A DNA stretch of 29,676 nt from SFHK01 sp045538305 (GTDB taxonomy: Bacteria; Bacillota; Clostridia; Christensenellales; Aristaeellaceae): positions 1-29,676 of the forward strand of contig JAZSRC010000093.1 in NCBI GenBank assembly GCA_045538305.1. The letters run 5' to 3'. Under the pieces are notes generated by a model that made no database searches, had not been told where the DNA came from, and saw only the letters and a list, made by a program, of their open reading frames with translations. The translations under genes were made by a program, and so were the position numbers. Below are positions 15,512-24,191 of the stretch, piece by piece (within the stretch, counting starts at the first letter, position 1; each line of letters begins with the position of its first letter).

Positions 15512-17084
15512 AAACTACTTTTTCGAGTTTTATCATATCCTGTCTTTCGTTCGACACCTGCGGCATTGAAGAAACGAAAATCTGCTCGATTTCCTTTTCA
15601 TTCAATGCTTCCCGTTCATTAAGCGCCCTTGAAAGCATCAGCAGCTTTTCAAAATTCTCATTCAGCAGTGCCTTTGCACGTTCATATTGCTCTCTCAATA
15701 TTTCGTCAGCCGCCCTGTAGCCGTCGCATCCGGCGCCATGCGCTTTTGAAAGCGTCGATTCATTGGCATAAGGCCTTGTGCCCATTCCATATTCCATTAC
15801 CATGCATACGGCAATTTCCGTTGCGCGCTTTAAGTCGTTTGATGCGCCTGAAGATACCAGATCCTCTCCAAACGTCATGCTTTCCGCAGCTCTTCCCGAA
15901 AGCAGCACGCATATCTGGTTTTCCATATCGCGCTTTGTATAGATCGACTTCTCCTCAGGCACCGATAGATTATACCCGGCAGCGCCATTGGAAGACGGCA
16001 TAATACTGATTCTTCGAAGACTGTGACTTGGAAATAGAAGCTTCATAGATACGGCATGTCCCGCTTCATGAAGGGCAATCTGGGCCTTCTCATTGGAATC
16101 GGAATGCGACTTCCTATCCTCGCCGGCTACCGTATTCACATACGCTTTTTCAATATCGCTCATTTCAATGGTTTCGGAATTCCTCTTAACGGCATAAATG
16201 GCCGCTTCATTCAGCAGGTTTTCAATAGATGCCCCTGAGAAAAAAACCGTTTGTTTTGCAAGCGCTTTTATGTCCACGTTGTCAGACAATTTCTTGTTTT
16301 TGGAATGCAGCTTTATGATTGCAAGCCTTTCTTCGATATCCGGCATGCCTACTTCGATTCGTTTGTCAAAGCGTCCAGGTCTAAGCAGCGCGCTGTCAAG
16401 CATCTCCGCCCTGTTTGTTGCCGCGATTACGATAATACCGTCCGAAGGCTTGAAACCGGACATTTCGCTAAGAAGCGCATTCAGCGTCTGATCGCGTTCA
16501 TCGGATGAGTTGATCCCCCTTGATCTTCCGAGCGAATCGATTTCATCAATGAATATCACGCATTTTCCATGCTTTCTCGCCTTTCTGAACACCTCCCGGA
16601 TTCGGCTGGCGCCGACGCCCACATACATTTCCACAAAATCTGAGCCGTTCATCGAAAGAAACGGAACATTCGCCTCGCCTGCAAGAGCTCTGGCAAGCAG
16701 CGTTTTTCCCGTACCCGGAGGTCCATACAGCAAAACACCATGCGGAATTCTTGCTCCCGCATTTTTGAATTTAAGCGGGTCTTTCAGGTATTCGGTTACA
16801 TCTTTCAGTGCATTCAGCGCGTTCTCGTTTGCAGCCACGTTTTCAAAGGTGACTTTCATGCAGTCGGCTGCTTTTTCTCTCTGATATATTCCGGCAAAGC
16901 TGAACGAAGGCTTTCTTCCAATAAAGAATGATGAAACTGCAATCAGAATCACCGCAAGCGCGCTCATGCCGCCGACAAGCAGATTCATATTCTGGATTTC
17001 GTCTTTAGAAAGACATATGCTCAGAATAAACGAAACGATTATCAGACTAAACGCAACAATTCTGATACCCTTCATCGATTTCAA
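15510..17084 (-). CDS. Short FtsH-like membrane AAA+ zinc metalloprotease
   Basis: The 524-residue protein has the full FtsH machinery and is shorter than usual FtsH (about 600-650). Two membrane segments lie near residues 7-26 and 35-56, separated by only about eight residues, so the normal extracytoplasmic domain is missing. The AAA domain has Walker A GPPGTGKT near 120, pore-loop FVEMYVGVGASRIREVF, Walker B VIFIDEIDSLG, and TNRAEMLDSALLRPGRFD. The protease has zinc motif HEAGH near 338 and a distal SSGASNDLKRA with the third ligand. It starts at a TTG (17084) with AAGGAG nine bases upstream. It lies directly upstream of spoIIAA and divergent from a penicillin-binding protein. It is probably a second FtsH paralogue with an envelope or sporulation task, inferred from context. 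Confidence 0.88.
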   Translation of the reverse strand: MKSMKGIRIVAFSLIIVSFILSICLSKDEIQNMNLLVGGMSALAVILIAVSSFFIGRKPSFSFAGIYQREKAADCMKVTFENVAANENALNALKDVTEYLKDPLKFKNAGARIPHGVLLYGPPGTGKTLLARALAGEANVPFLSMNGSDFVEMYVGVGASRIREVFRKARKHGKCVIFIDEIDSLGRSRGINSSDERDQTLNALLSEMSGFKPSDGIIVIAATNRAEMLDSALLRPGRFDKRIEVGMPDIEERLAIIKLHSKNKKLSDNVDIKALAKQTVFFSGASIENLLNEAAIYAVKRNSETIEMSDIEKAYVNTVAGEDRKSHSDSNEKAQIALHEAGHAVSMKLLFPSHSLRRISIMPSSNGAAGYNLSVPEEKSIYTKRDMENQICVLLSGRAAESMTFGEDLVSSGASNDLKRATEIAVCMVMEYGMGTRPYANESTLSKAHGAGCDGYRAADEILREQYERAKALLNENFEKLLMLSRALNEREALNEKEIEQIFVSSMPQVSNERQDMIKLEKVV

Positions 17085-17107
17085 TATGCATCACTCCTTG
17101 TAGGTAC

Positions 17108-17136
17108 ATTGTATTGTAATCATACGCGAATGTCCA
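17108..17136 (-). promoter_or_regulatory. Sigma-A-like promoter for the FtsH-like gene
   Basis: On the minus strand TGGACA (17131-17136) and TACAAT (17108-17113) are 17 bp apart, each one base from consensus. Transcription would start near 17101, just before the AAGGAG ribosome site at 17094-17099 and the TTG start at 17084, giving a very short leader. Transcription may continue into spoIIA. Confidence 0.55.
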
Positions 17137-17154
17137 CAAGTAAGATATGGATAT

Positions 17155-17184
17155 GCATATAGATAAGCTGTTCATACCATAATA
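17155..17184 (+). promoter_or_regulatory. Sigma-G (forespore) type promoter of the penicillin-binding protein gene
   Basis: GCATA (17155-17159), an 18-bp spacer and CATAATA (17178-17184) match the Bacillus sigma-G consensus (GHATR, 17-18 bp, CATWWTA) at every defined position. A start near 17190 would place GGAGG (17200-17204) and the ATG at 17212 at sensible distances. No good sigma-A -35 lies at the matching spacing. Use in this organism is inferred. Confidence 0.6.
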
Positions 17185-17211
17185 CAAGCATTGATGCATG
17201 GAGGAAACAGC

Positions 17212-19515
17212 ATGAAAAAGGTTTGGATTGTGTTGGGCGTTGTACTTATTGTTATCATTACTTCATTTATATTGATTCTGGATATTCCCGACTGGGAAAA
17301 ATTGGATATGGATAAAATCAAAAATGCAAACGCCGCTTCCAGAATTTATGACAGCAGCGGAAAAGAAGCGTTTTTGCTGTCAGGGACGCAGAGCAGAATC
17401 ATTCTCTCTTCCGATGAAATACCGCTTCATGTAAAGCGCGCTTTCATTGCCGCCGAAGATGAAAGGTTTTATAGCCATTGGGGCATTGATGTCAAAAGAA
17501 TTGCATCTGCTATACTCAATAATCTAAAGGAATTGCGCTATCGTGAAGGAGCTTCGACAATAACGCAGCAGCTGATTAAGCTAACCCATCTGACACAGGA
17601 AAAAACCATCAAACGCAAAGCAAATGAAGCATATCTTGCAATTCAGCTGGAGAACCGAATGTCAAAGGATGAAATCCTGACGGCATACCTGAATACGATA
17701 TACTTTGGCGAAGGAGCATACGGAATTGAAAGTGCGTCAAGAACCTATTTCGGGAAAAGCGCATCTTCTCTCAGTGAGTCAGAAGCTGCGCTTCTGGCTG
17801 GAATCATCAAGGCCCCTTCTTCCTATTCTCCTTATCAGAATGCAGAAAAAGCGCTTTCAAGGCGCAGCTATGTTTTAGAAAAAATGCTTTCTCTCGGGTA
17901 TATCGATAAAAAGCAGTATGATCTTTCACTTTCTGCACCGCTTCCCGAAAAGAGATCCTCCGCACATGACAAAAGCCTATGGTATCGCGATCAGGTGATT
18001 GATGAAGCATGCCGAATTCTGGATGTTTCAGCCGATGAGCTTCTGACGGGCGGCTATGAAATCTATACCTCCTTTGATCCCGATTATCAGAACAAAGCGT
18101 CTCTCCTTTTTGATGACTCAACACTCTTTCCGCCCGATGCACCGGATGAAACGACTGTACAAGCGGCATTTTGTATGATTGATTCCAAAACCGGCGCAAT
18201 ACGCGCATTGATTGGCGGCAGAAACTACGAAGTAGAACGGGGGCTTAACCGCGCTTCTTCCATCAAACGCCAGCCGGGTTCTGCCTTTAAGCCAATATCC
18301 GTATATGCTGCAGCCGTCGACCAGTATGGACTTTCCCCAACTTCCATCGTAGACGATACAAGGCGGGAGTTTGACGGAGGATACACGCCGTCAAATGCAA
18401 CGGATACCTATTACGGACTGGTAACGCTTCGAGAAGCGCTTTCCAGAAGTTTAAATGTCGCAAGCGTGTCTCTTATTGAATTTACGGGAATATCTGCTGC
18501 GCGTGAATACGCCATCCGATCCGGCATTGCGCTTGATTCGCGCGACAACGGACTTTCACTTGCGCTCGGTAGTCTCACAACCGGCGTAAGCCCATTAACC
18601 CTCGCCTGCGCATATGCGCCGCTTGCCAACGGAGGCCGCGCGGCAGTGGGACACACTGTTGAAAAAATCTTTAACCGACAAGGAGCCTGCGTTTATAAAT
18701 TTGCGCCCTCTAACCACTATGTCATGTCCGAAGAAAGCGCATATCTGATTACCAGTATGCTTGCAACCGCAGCCACAACCGGAAGCGCAAAAGCGTTATC
18801 GGAAGCAAACATACCGATTGCCGGCAAGACCGGAACCGTTTCTATGGATAACGGAAACAACCGCGACATATGGACGGTTGCCTACACACCGGATACAGTT
18901 GCCTGCGTATGGATGGGCTTTGATTCCCCAAGCGATGTACGCTCCATTCCTTCCTGGGCAGGGGGATCTTCCTATCCCGCAAAGCTGCTGGGTAAATTCT
19001 TTGATGGATTTCCCGGCATACCCTTTAAAACACCGGAAGGGATTGAAAAAGTATTTCTTGACAAATATTCGCTTGATAACGAGCATAGAGCACTTCTGGC
19101 GCCGTCTTATGCCCCCAAAGAATACGTTACGGAAGAAGTATACAAAAACGGTACTTCTCCCAAGCAGCAGTCCGGAAACTTTGATACGCCCGTTCCGATA
19201 TCCGATCTGAAAGGCGAGTGGAGGGATGATATCAATGTAGTCCTTTCATTTACGTCCAATAGTGATTTCTGCGATTATCTTGTCGTAAGAAGCGATGAAG
19301 CCGGGAAAGAAGTTCTTCCTCCTATTCGGGGAAAGAAAGGTGAAACCGTAACAGTGGAAGATCAGTTTATTGGCGACACTGCGGTTTATACCATCATATC
19401 CCGAAACAGCATCATGTACGAAAGCGGTACCGTTCTTCTGAGCCCGGAAAGCAATTCCGTTATCATGCAAAGAAAGAAGACATTCATCCAACAGATCGAG
19501 GAACTATTCACATAA
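17212..19515 (+). CDS. Class A penicillin-binding protein (PBP1-type transglycosylase/transpeptidase)
   Basis: The 767-residue protein polymerises lipid II and cross-links peptidoglycan at the outer face of the membrane. An N-terminal signal anchor lies near residues 5-24. The GT51 domain shows AAEDERFYSHWGID and GASTITQQL near residue 112. The transpeptidase has the active-site serine in RQPGSAFKP near 355, SLN in SRSLNVAS, and AGKTGT near 536. About 110 residues follow the enzyme, including a likely beta-sandwich (DINVVLSFTSNSDFCDYLVV). The ATG at 17212 is chosen over an earlier TTG because GGAGG precedes it by 7 nt. The upstream sigma-G-type promoter suggests a forespore role like PbpF or PbpG of Bacillus. 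The gene stands alone and ends at a two-way terminator. Confidence 0.94.
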   Translation: MKKVWIVLGVVLIVIITSFILILDIPDWEKLDMDKIKNANAASRIYDSSGKEAFLLSGTQSRIILSSDEIPLHVKRAFIAAEDERFYSHWGIDVKRIASAILNNLKELRYREGASTITQQLIKLTHLTQEKTIKRKANEAYLAIQLENRMSKDEILTAYLNTIYFGEGAYGIESASRTYFGKSASSLSESEAALLAGIIKAPSSYSPYQNAEKALSRRSYVLEKMLSLGYIDKKQYDLSLSAPLPEKRSSAHDKSLWYRDQVIDEACRILDVSADELLTGGYEIYTSFDPDYQNKASLLFDDSTLFPPDAPDETTVQAAFCMIDSKTGAIRALIGGRNYEVERGLNRASSIKRQPGSAFKPISVYAAAVDQYGLSPTSIVDDTRREFDGGYTPSNATDTYYGLVTLREALSRSLNVASVSLIEFTGISAAREYAIRSGIALDSRDNGLSLALGSLTTGVSPLTLACAYAPLANGGRAAVGHTVEKIFNRQGACVYKFAPSNHYVMSEESAYLITSMLATAATTGSAKALSEANIPIAGKTGTVSMDNGNNRDIWTVAYTPDTVACVWMGFDSPSDVRSIPSWAGGSSYPAKLLGKFFDGFPGIPFKTPEGIEKVFLDKYSLDNEHRALLAPSYAPKEYVTEEVYKNGTSPKQQSGNFDTPVPISDLKGEWRDDINVVLSFTSNSDFCDYLVVRSDEAGKEVLPPIRGKKGETVTVEDQFIGDTAVYTIISRNSIMYESGTVLLSPESNSVIMQRKKTFIQQIEELFT

Positions 19516-19554
19516 AAAATCAGGGAATGCGTTTTGCAGCATTCCCCATTTTTT
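19511..19554. terminator. Bidirectional intrinsic terminator between the PBP gene and clpC
   Basis: A perfect 8-bp stem (19523-19530 with 19539-19546, 8-nt loop) has a six-T run on the right for plus-strand transcripts and a six-A run on the left, which reads as T residues on the minus strand. It lies between two converging genes and overlaps the clpC stop codon, so it can end both transcripts. Confidence 0.9.
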
Positions 19555-21982
19555 ATGCATTTTCAAACTTCAACTTATCGCCATCCGGCAATACGCGTAC
19601 TTTTTGTCCGAGATGTACATTCCCCCGAAGAATATCCTCGCTTAAGGCATCTTCAACAAGCCTTTGGATTGCACGTCTCAGCGGCCTTGCCCCATACTGC
19701 AGATCGTATCCGGCCTGTGCCACAACCTGCGCGGCTTCCTGCGTGATATCCAGTGTAATTCCCCTGTCCGAAAGCCTTGACGCTACGTTTTTCATCATCA
19801 AAAGCGCTATCTCGTCAATATGAGCTTGCTCGAGGGGATGGAAAACGATTATTTCATCCACGCGGTTTACGAACTCGGGCCTGAATATCTTTTTGACCTC
19901 GCCCATGATGCTGTCTTTCATGGTTTCGTAGCTCTTTTCATTGTCAAAAGCAGAGCCAAAGCCAACAGCCCTTTGCTTTCCGATGGTATGAGCGCCGGCG
20001 TTACTGGTCATTACAACGACACAGTTTTTGAAATCAACAATTCTTCCCTGACCGTCTGTCAGCCTTCCGTCTTCAAGAATCTGCAATAGCACATTGAAAA
20101 CATCCGGATGCGCCTTTTCCACCTCATCGAGCAGTAGGATCGAGTAGGGTTTCCTGCGAACCTTTTCGGTAAGCTGACCGCCCTCGTCGTATCCAACATA
20201 GCCTGGAGGAGAACCGATCATACGCGACACGGAGAATTTCTCCATATACTCACTCATATCAATTCGTATCAGGCTTTCTTCATCTCCGAACAGCGCCTCG
20301 CCCAGCGCTTTGCAGAGTTCGGTTTTTCCAACGCCTGTAGGACCGAGGAAAATGAACGAGCCGATCGGTCGATTGGGATCCTTCAAACCCGCACGCGCGC
20401 GCCTGACGGCCCTCGAAACCGCTTTAATGGCCTCATCCTGTCCAATAACCCTTTTATGAAGCGTTTCTTCCATACGAATCAGGCGATCCGCTTCATCTTC
20501 TGTCATCCTCGTAACAGGAATGCCCGTCCAAAGCGAAACGATCTGCGCAACCTCTTCTTCGGTTACGGTTTCCACGCGCTTTTCTCTGAGCATTTCCCAC
20601 TCGCGGCGCATTTCGTCCATTTCCTTCTGAACCGTTTTCTTTTGATCGCGAAGATCGGCTGCTTTTTCAAAGTTTTCTTCGGCAACAGCTTTGCGCGTCT
20701 CATCGTCAATTTCAATAAGCCGTTTCTCCTGCGCTTCCATATCGGGCGGAGCTGCAAAGGTACGAATTCTGACGCGGGATGCCGCTTCGTCAATCAGGTC
20801 AATCGCCTTATCCGGCAGGAAGCGGTCGCTGATATACCGGTCAGAAAGCTGTACAGAGGCTTCAATCGCTTCGTCAGTGATCTTTACCTTATGGTGGTTT
20901 TCATACCGTTCGCGAAGTCCCTTCAGTATTTCGACCGTTTCTTCTTTAGAGGGCTCTCCAACCGTAACCGGTTGGAAACGCCTTTCCAGCGCGGCATCCT
21001 TTTCGATATACTTATGATATTCTCGGAAGGTCGTTGCGCCTATACACTGCATTTCGCCCCTTGCAAGCAGAGGTTTCATTATGTTTGCCGCATCGATAGC
21101 GCCTTCACTCGCGCCGGCGCCAACAATCGTATGCAGCTCGTCTATAAACAGAATTACATTCCCGCTTCTGCGAATTTCTGCCATTGTGTTTTTCAGGCGC
21201 TCTTCAAATTCGCCTCTATATTTGGCGCCTGCCAGCATGCCGGGAAGATCCAGTGAAACCAGCCGCTTACCGCGGAGGATCTCCGGAATGTTTCCGTCAA
21301 TGATCTTCTGCGCAAGTCCTTCTGCAATTGATGATTTTCCAACGCCCGGTTCACCGATCAAAACGGGATTGTTCTTGGTACGTCTGGAAAGAATCTGAAC
21401 AATTCGCTCTATCTCCTTTGCCCTTCCGATGACGGGATCCAGTTCGCCGGCCTGCGCAGCTTTTGTCAGATCTCTGGCATAGGTATCGAGCATGGGCGTA
21501 TCCTTGCCTTCGGGCTTTTGCGTGCCGTCTCCGATATTCTCGCTGGATTTTTTTGGGCCGCCAAGGGCTCTAAGAAGTTCCTCACGGGCTTTGTTCAGAT
21601 CTACGCCCAATCTGGTAAGCGCATGGGCGGCAACGCCTGCGCGTTCGCGCATCAGAGCAAGCAAAATATGTTCCGTATCAATATAATCAGAGCCCAGATC
21701 TCGCGCTTCTCTGGCGCTCATTTCAAGTACTGTTTTTGAACGGATGGTGTAGCTTATCGTCTGAACCGGTGCGTTTTCATCGCCTCGTCCCACCAAATTC
21801 AGTATTTCTTTTCGCGCATCCTCCAACGTGATACCTTTAAGCACAACTCCGGCCTTTCCCGGATCGTTAATCACGCCAAGCAGAAGATGCTCTGTGCCTA
21901 TATAGCTGCGCCCGAGCAGGGCTGCTTCCCTTTGCGCCGCATCCAGCGCCTTTTTTCCATGGTCATTGCATTTTGCAAACAT
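19553..21982 (-). CDS. clpC: ATP-dependent Clp protease ATP-binding subunit ClpC
   Basis: ClpC is the Hsp100 unfoldase that feeds proteins, including those marked by arginine phosphorylation, to ClpP. The 809-residue protein has two Clp-N repeats (residues 1-145) and a first AAA domain with GEPGVGKSSIAEGLA near 205. A middle coiled coil follows near residues 400-480 with a UVR-like stretch (AVAEENFEKAADLRDQKK). The second AAA domain has GPTGVGKTELCKALGE near 545. AVGFGS forms the expected ClpP-contact loop. It is the last gene of ctsR-mcsA-mcsB-clpC, 22 bp after mcsB, with GGAGG ten bases before its ATG. Confidence 0.97.
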   Translation of the reverse strand: MFAKCNDHGKKALDAAQREAALLGRSYIGTEHLLLGVINDPGKAGVVLKGITLEDARKEILNLVGRGDENAPVQTISYTIRSKTVLEMSAREARDLGSDYIDTEHILLALMRERAGVAAHALTRLGVDLNKAREELLRALGGPKKSSENIGDGTQKPEGKDTPMLDTYARDLTKAAQAGELDPVIGRAKEIERIVQILSRRTKNNPVLIGEPGVGKSSIAEGLAQKIIDGNIPEILRGKRLVSLDLPGMLAGAKYRGEFEERLKNTMAEIRRSGNVILFIDELHTIVGAGASEGAIDAANIMKPLLARGEMQCIGATTFREYHKYIEKDAALERRFQPVTVGEPSKEETVEILKGLRERYENHHKVKITDEAIEASVQLSDRYISDRFLPDKAIDLIDEAASRVRIRTFAAPPDMEAQEKRLIEIDDETRKAVAEENFEKAADLRDQKKTVQKEMDEMRREWEMLREKRVETVTEEEVAQIVSLWTGIPVTRMTEDEADRLIRMEETLHKRVIGQDEAIKAVSRAVRRARAGLKDPNRPIGSFIFLGPTGVGKTELCKALGEALFGDEESLIRIDMSEYMEKFSVSRMIGSPPGYVGYDEGGQLTEKVRRKPYSILLLDEVEKAHPDVFNVLLQILEDGRLTDGQGRIVDFKNCVVVMTSNAGAHTIGKQRAVGFGSAFDNEKSYETMKDSIMGEVKKIFRPEFVNRVDEIIVFHPLEQAHIDEIALLMMKNVASRLSDRGITLDITQEAAQVVAQAGYDLQYGARPLRRAIQRLVEDALSEDILRGNVHLGQKVRVLPDGDKLKFENA

Positions 21983-22004
21983 GAATGAATAACCTCCGAA
22001 GCTA

Positions 22005-23036
22005 CTATTGGTTTAAAGTGATCAGTGCGGAAAGCCTCGCGCGCACTTCTGAAGCACGAAGAATCAATCTGTCCCGCTCGCTGAGCGTATTCCCACTCAA
22101 TACCGAAAGGGAACCTGGCTGCATATCTTTCATCAGCTGATCGATTCCGGCAATTGGAGCATCTATCAGCCCGGTAGAAGCGGAAAGACGCAGATCAGAA
22201 TACAGCTTCATAAACTCCTTTTCATCCATTAAACGCGCATTCAATAGGATTCCTACAGAGCGCATCATTTTGTCTGAAAACTGGTCTGGATCCGCATCAA
22301 TCATGCTCTTTCTTTCTTCGCGTTCATTTTCTACGATCTGATACGTTACGGCAATTAGATTCTTGATCATATCCTCTTCCGAACGTCCCAGCGTAACCTG
22401 GTTTGAAATCTGATACAGATTTCCGTCGGCCTCACTGCCTTCGCCATAAATGCCGCGAACAGTAAAACCGAGCTTTCCAACGGACTGTATAATCGGCCCA
22501 ATTCTGCGTCTCAGCGACAATGCAGGCAAATGAACCATAACGCTTGCACGCATTCCGGTTCCCGCATTGGTCGGGCAGCTGGTAAGATAACCCCATTTGG
22601 AATCGAACGCAAACGGTTCTGCCCCGGAAAGCACGTCGTCCGACTGAAATGCAAGCTCTGAAGCCTTTTCAAGCTGCATTCCCGGCAGCAAGCCCTGTAT
22701 GCGGATGTGATCCTCCTCGTTAATCATAATGGATATGGTTTCACCGGAAGAAATCAGCGCTGCCGCCATATCGGTATATTTCAGAAGATCATAACTGATC
22801 AGATGTTTTTCCACCAGCTGTTTTCTTTCGCCCTCTGTAAGCTCTGCGATTCTGACAAGCCTGAATGCATTGGCCTGCTTACTGGAGGCAATGCGACGCG
22901 TTGCGCGAAGAATCGTTTCCTCAGCATTTTCGGCGTTCATTTTTGGCGAAAACGTGATATCCTGATAATTTCTGGCAAGCCGAACACGGCTTGAAAGGAC
23001 TACATCGGCTTCGGGAGCAGGCATATAGTTAATCAT
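22005..23036 (-). CDS. mcsB: Protein arginine kinase McsB
   Basis: McsB phosphorylates arginines on damaged proteins and on CtsR, marking them for ClpC-ClpP. The 343-residue protein is a phosphagen-kinase-like enzyme: DVVLSSRVRLARNYQ near the start, NEEDHIRIQ in the middle, and TSCPTNAGTGMRASVMVHLP with the reactive cysteine. The start at 23036 has GGAGGAG 4 nt upstream and overlaps the last 8 bp of mcsA; a longer frame to 23072 would only extend into mcsA. McsB needs McsA for activity, consistent with coupled translation. Confidence 0.96.
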   Translation of the reverse strand: MINYMPAPEADVVLSSRVRLARNYQDITFSPKMNAENAEETILRATRRIASSKQANAFRLVRIAELTEGERKQLVEKHLISYDLLKYTDMAAALISSGETISIMINEEDHIRIQGLLPGMQLEKASELAFQSDDVLSGAEPFAFDSKWGYLTSCPTNAGTGMRASVMVHLPALSLRRRIGPIIQSVGKLGFTVRGIYGEGSEADGNLYQISNQVTLGRSEEDMIKNLIAVTYQIVENEREERKSMIDADPDQFSDKMMRSVGILLNARLMDEKEFMKLYSDLRLSASTGLIDAPIAGIDQLMKDMQPGSLSVLSGNTLSERDRLILRASEVRARLSALITLNQ

Positions 23037-23580
23037 TTTTCTCCTCCTCGATTCCAACAGTCTGCTTTTCAAGCTGAGCTTTTAAAAGCCTGATCTGATC
23101 TCGAAGCTGCGCTGCTTCCTCATATTCCTCAAGCGTAATAGCCTTTACCAGCTGCTGCTTCAGCCGGTCGATATTGAGCCGCATGGCAACTTTGCTATCT
23201 ACACCGCCAGGTACCCGTCCGTTATGCTGTGTATTTCCATGAACGCGTACCAAAAGCTTTTCCAGCGGCTCATGAAATGCTTTATAGCATTCGGCGCAAC
23301 CGAGCATGCCCTTTTGTTTGAACTCCTGATAGGTTGTGCCGCATCGTTCACAGGTAGCGTCAAATGTTTCGGTTTCCTCTACTTTCGCACCGGACAAGGC
23401 CTTTTCAAGAAAGCCGCCAAGTATGCCTGCAAGGTTGGAAAAGTCAATCGTGGGAATCTGCTTTTTGTATTTTGTCATACATGTCGCACAGAGATTCCTC
23501 TCTTGCTTTTCGCCATTTACAAATGTCGTTAAATGGATATTTGCCGGCCTTACGCCGCATTCATCGCACATGATACCCAT
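23029..23580 (-). CDS. mcsA: McsA, activator of protein arginine kinase
   Basis: McsA binds and activates McsB and helps control CtsR. The 183-residue protein contains four CxxC pairs (MCDECG, LCATCM, TCERCG, GCAECY) forming two zinc-binding units, then a C-terminal UVR domain with ITLEEYEEAAQLRDQIRLLK. Start at 23580 is supported by AGGAGG six bases upstream; that site is inside the end of ctsR, whose stop (23582-23584) lies just before it. It overlaps mcsB by 8 bp. Confidence 0.95.
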   Translation of the reverse strand: MGIMCDECGVRPANIHLTTFVNGEKQERNLCATCMTKYKKQIPTIDFSNLAGILGGFLEKALSGAKVEETETFDATCERCGTTYQEFKQKGMLGCAECYKAFHEPLEKLLVRVHGNTQHNGRVPGGVDSKVAMRLNIDRLKQQLVKAITLEEYEEAAQLRDQIRLLKAQLEKQTVGIEEEKND

Positions 23581-23581
23581 T

Positions 23582-24049
23582 TCATTCCTCCTCAAGATTG
23601 CGAAATACCTGCGTAAGCATATTGCGCATAATCGCTGCGCGCAATATGTCCTTTGCGCTTACAGGAAGCGCCAGCGCGTTTTTTGCAATTGCGGAACGCA
23701 TAATCAGCGCTTCCTTATGGGTAACCATTTTTCTTTCGTAAAGCAGTAATATGATTGCGTTTGCAGATTCCTCATCAATGCTCGTTCCTATCCGATTCAA
23801 CAGGGTTTCCAGCATGCTTCCGCCGCTCGGATGCGTCATGCGAACGATTCTAACATAACCTCCGCCGCCACGCCTGGATTCGATAATGTATCCATGGTCC
23901 ACGGAAAAGCGCGTAGCAAGCACATAATTGATCTGTGAGGGCGCGCAGCCAAAATGGTGCGCAAGCTCGTTTCGCTTAAGTTCGATCTGTGCATCTTCTT
24001 CCATCAGTTCTTTGATAAACTGCTCTATAGAATCGCTGAGCTGTGCCAT
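23582..24049 (-). CDS. ctsR: Transcriptional repressor CtsR
   Basis: CtsR represses class III heat-shock genes (clp genes) and its own operon. The 155-residue protein has the N-terminal winged-helix DNA-binding part (LSDSIEQFIKELM, ELAHHFGCAPSQINYVLATRF) with the characteristic glycine-rich wing ESRRGGGGYVRIVR. The C-terminal dimer/McsB-responsive domain follows (ERKMVTHKEALIMRSAI). Length matches the family. An operator for it lies at 24078-24094, so feedback control is expected. Confidence 0.97.
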   Translation of the reverse strand: MAQLSDSIEQFIKELMEEDAQIELKRNELAHHFGCAPSQINYVLATRFSVDHGYIIESRRGGGGYVRIVRMTHPSGGSMLETLLNRIGTSIDEESANAIILLLYERKMVTHKEALIMRSAIAKNALALPVSAKDILRAAIMRNMLTQVFRNLEEE

Positions 24050-24077
24050 TATTCCGCCTCCCTTCGCAATTCAATAA

Positions 24078-24094
24078 TTTGACCATCTCTGACT
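24078..24094 (-). promoter_or_regulatory. CtsR operator
   Basis: On the minus strand AGTCAGA-GAT-GGTCAAA matches the CtsR heptamer direct repeat (RGTCAAA-NAN-RGTCAAA) with a single mismatch. It begins directly after the -10 hexamer and covers the predicted transcription start, where a bound repressor would block initiation. Confidence 0.88.
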
Positions 24095-24122
24095 ATTATA
24101 CCCAATGTACCTCCAAAATCAA
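24095..24122 (-). promoter_or_regulatory. Sigma-A promoter of the ctsR operon
   Basis: On the minus strand TTGATT (24117-24122) and a perfect TATAAT (24095-24100) are 16 bp apart. The -35 element lies inside the T-rich tail of the mtnN terminator just upstream. The CtsR operator adjoins the -10 box. Confidence 0.75.
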
Positions 24123-24127
24123 TAGAA

Positions 24128-24176
24128 AGCCGCGCTGCATGCAAAAATTTACGAAATGTTCGCATGCGGCGCGGCT
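24128..24176 (-). terminator. Terminator hairpin between mtnN and ctsR
   Basis: A 15-bp GC-rich stem (24128-24142 with 24162-24176, one G-T pair) closes a 19-nt loop 15 bp past the mtnN stop. On the minus strand it is followed by TTCTATTGATTTT, a moderate U-rich tail. It should end the luxS-mtnN transcript before the ctsR promoter. On the plus strand there is no T-run. Confidence 0.75.
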
Positions 24177-24191
24177 GACGGAAATCTTAAA

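Noticed and set aside
20456..21256. Plus-strand open frame of 266 codons
   Set aside because: It lies wholly opposite clpC, whose domains are intact; cysteine/phenylalanine/arginine-rich composition is typical of an antisense shadow.
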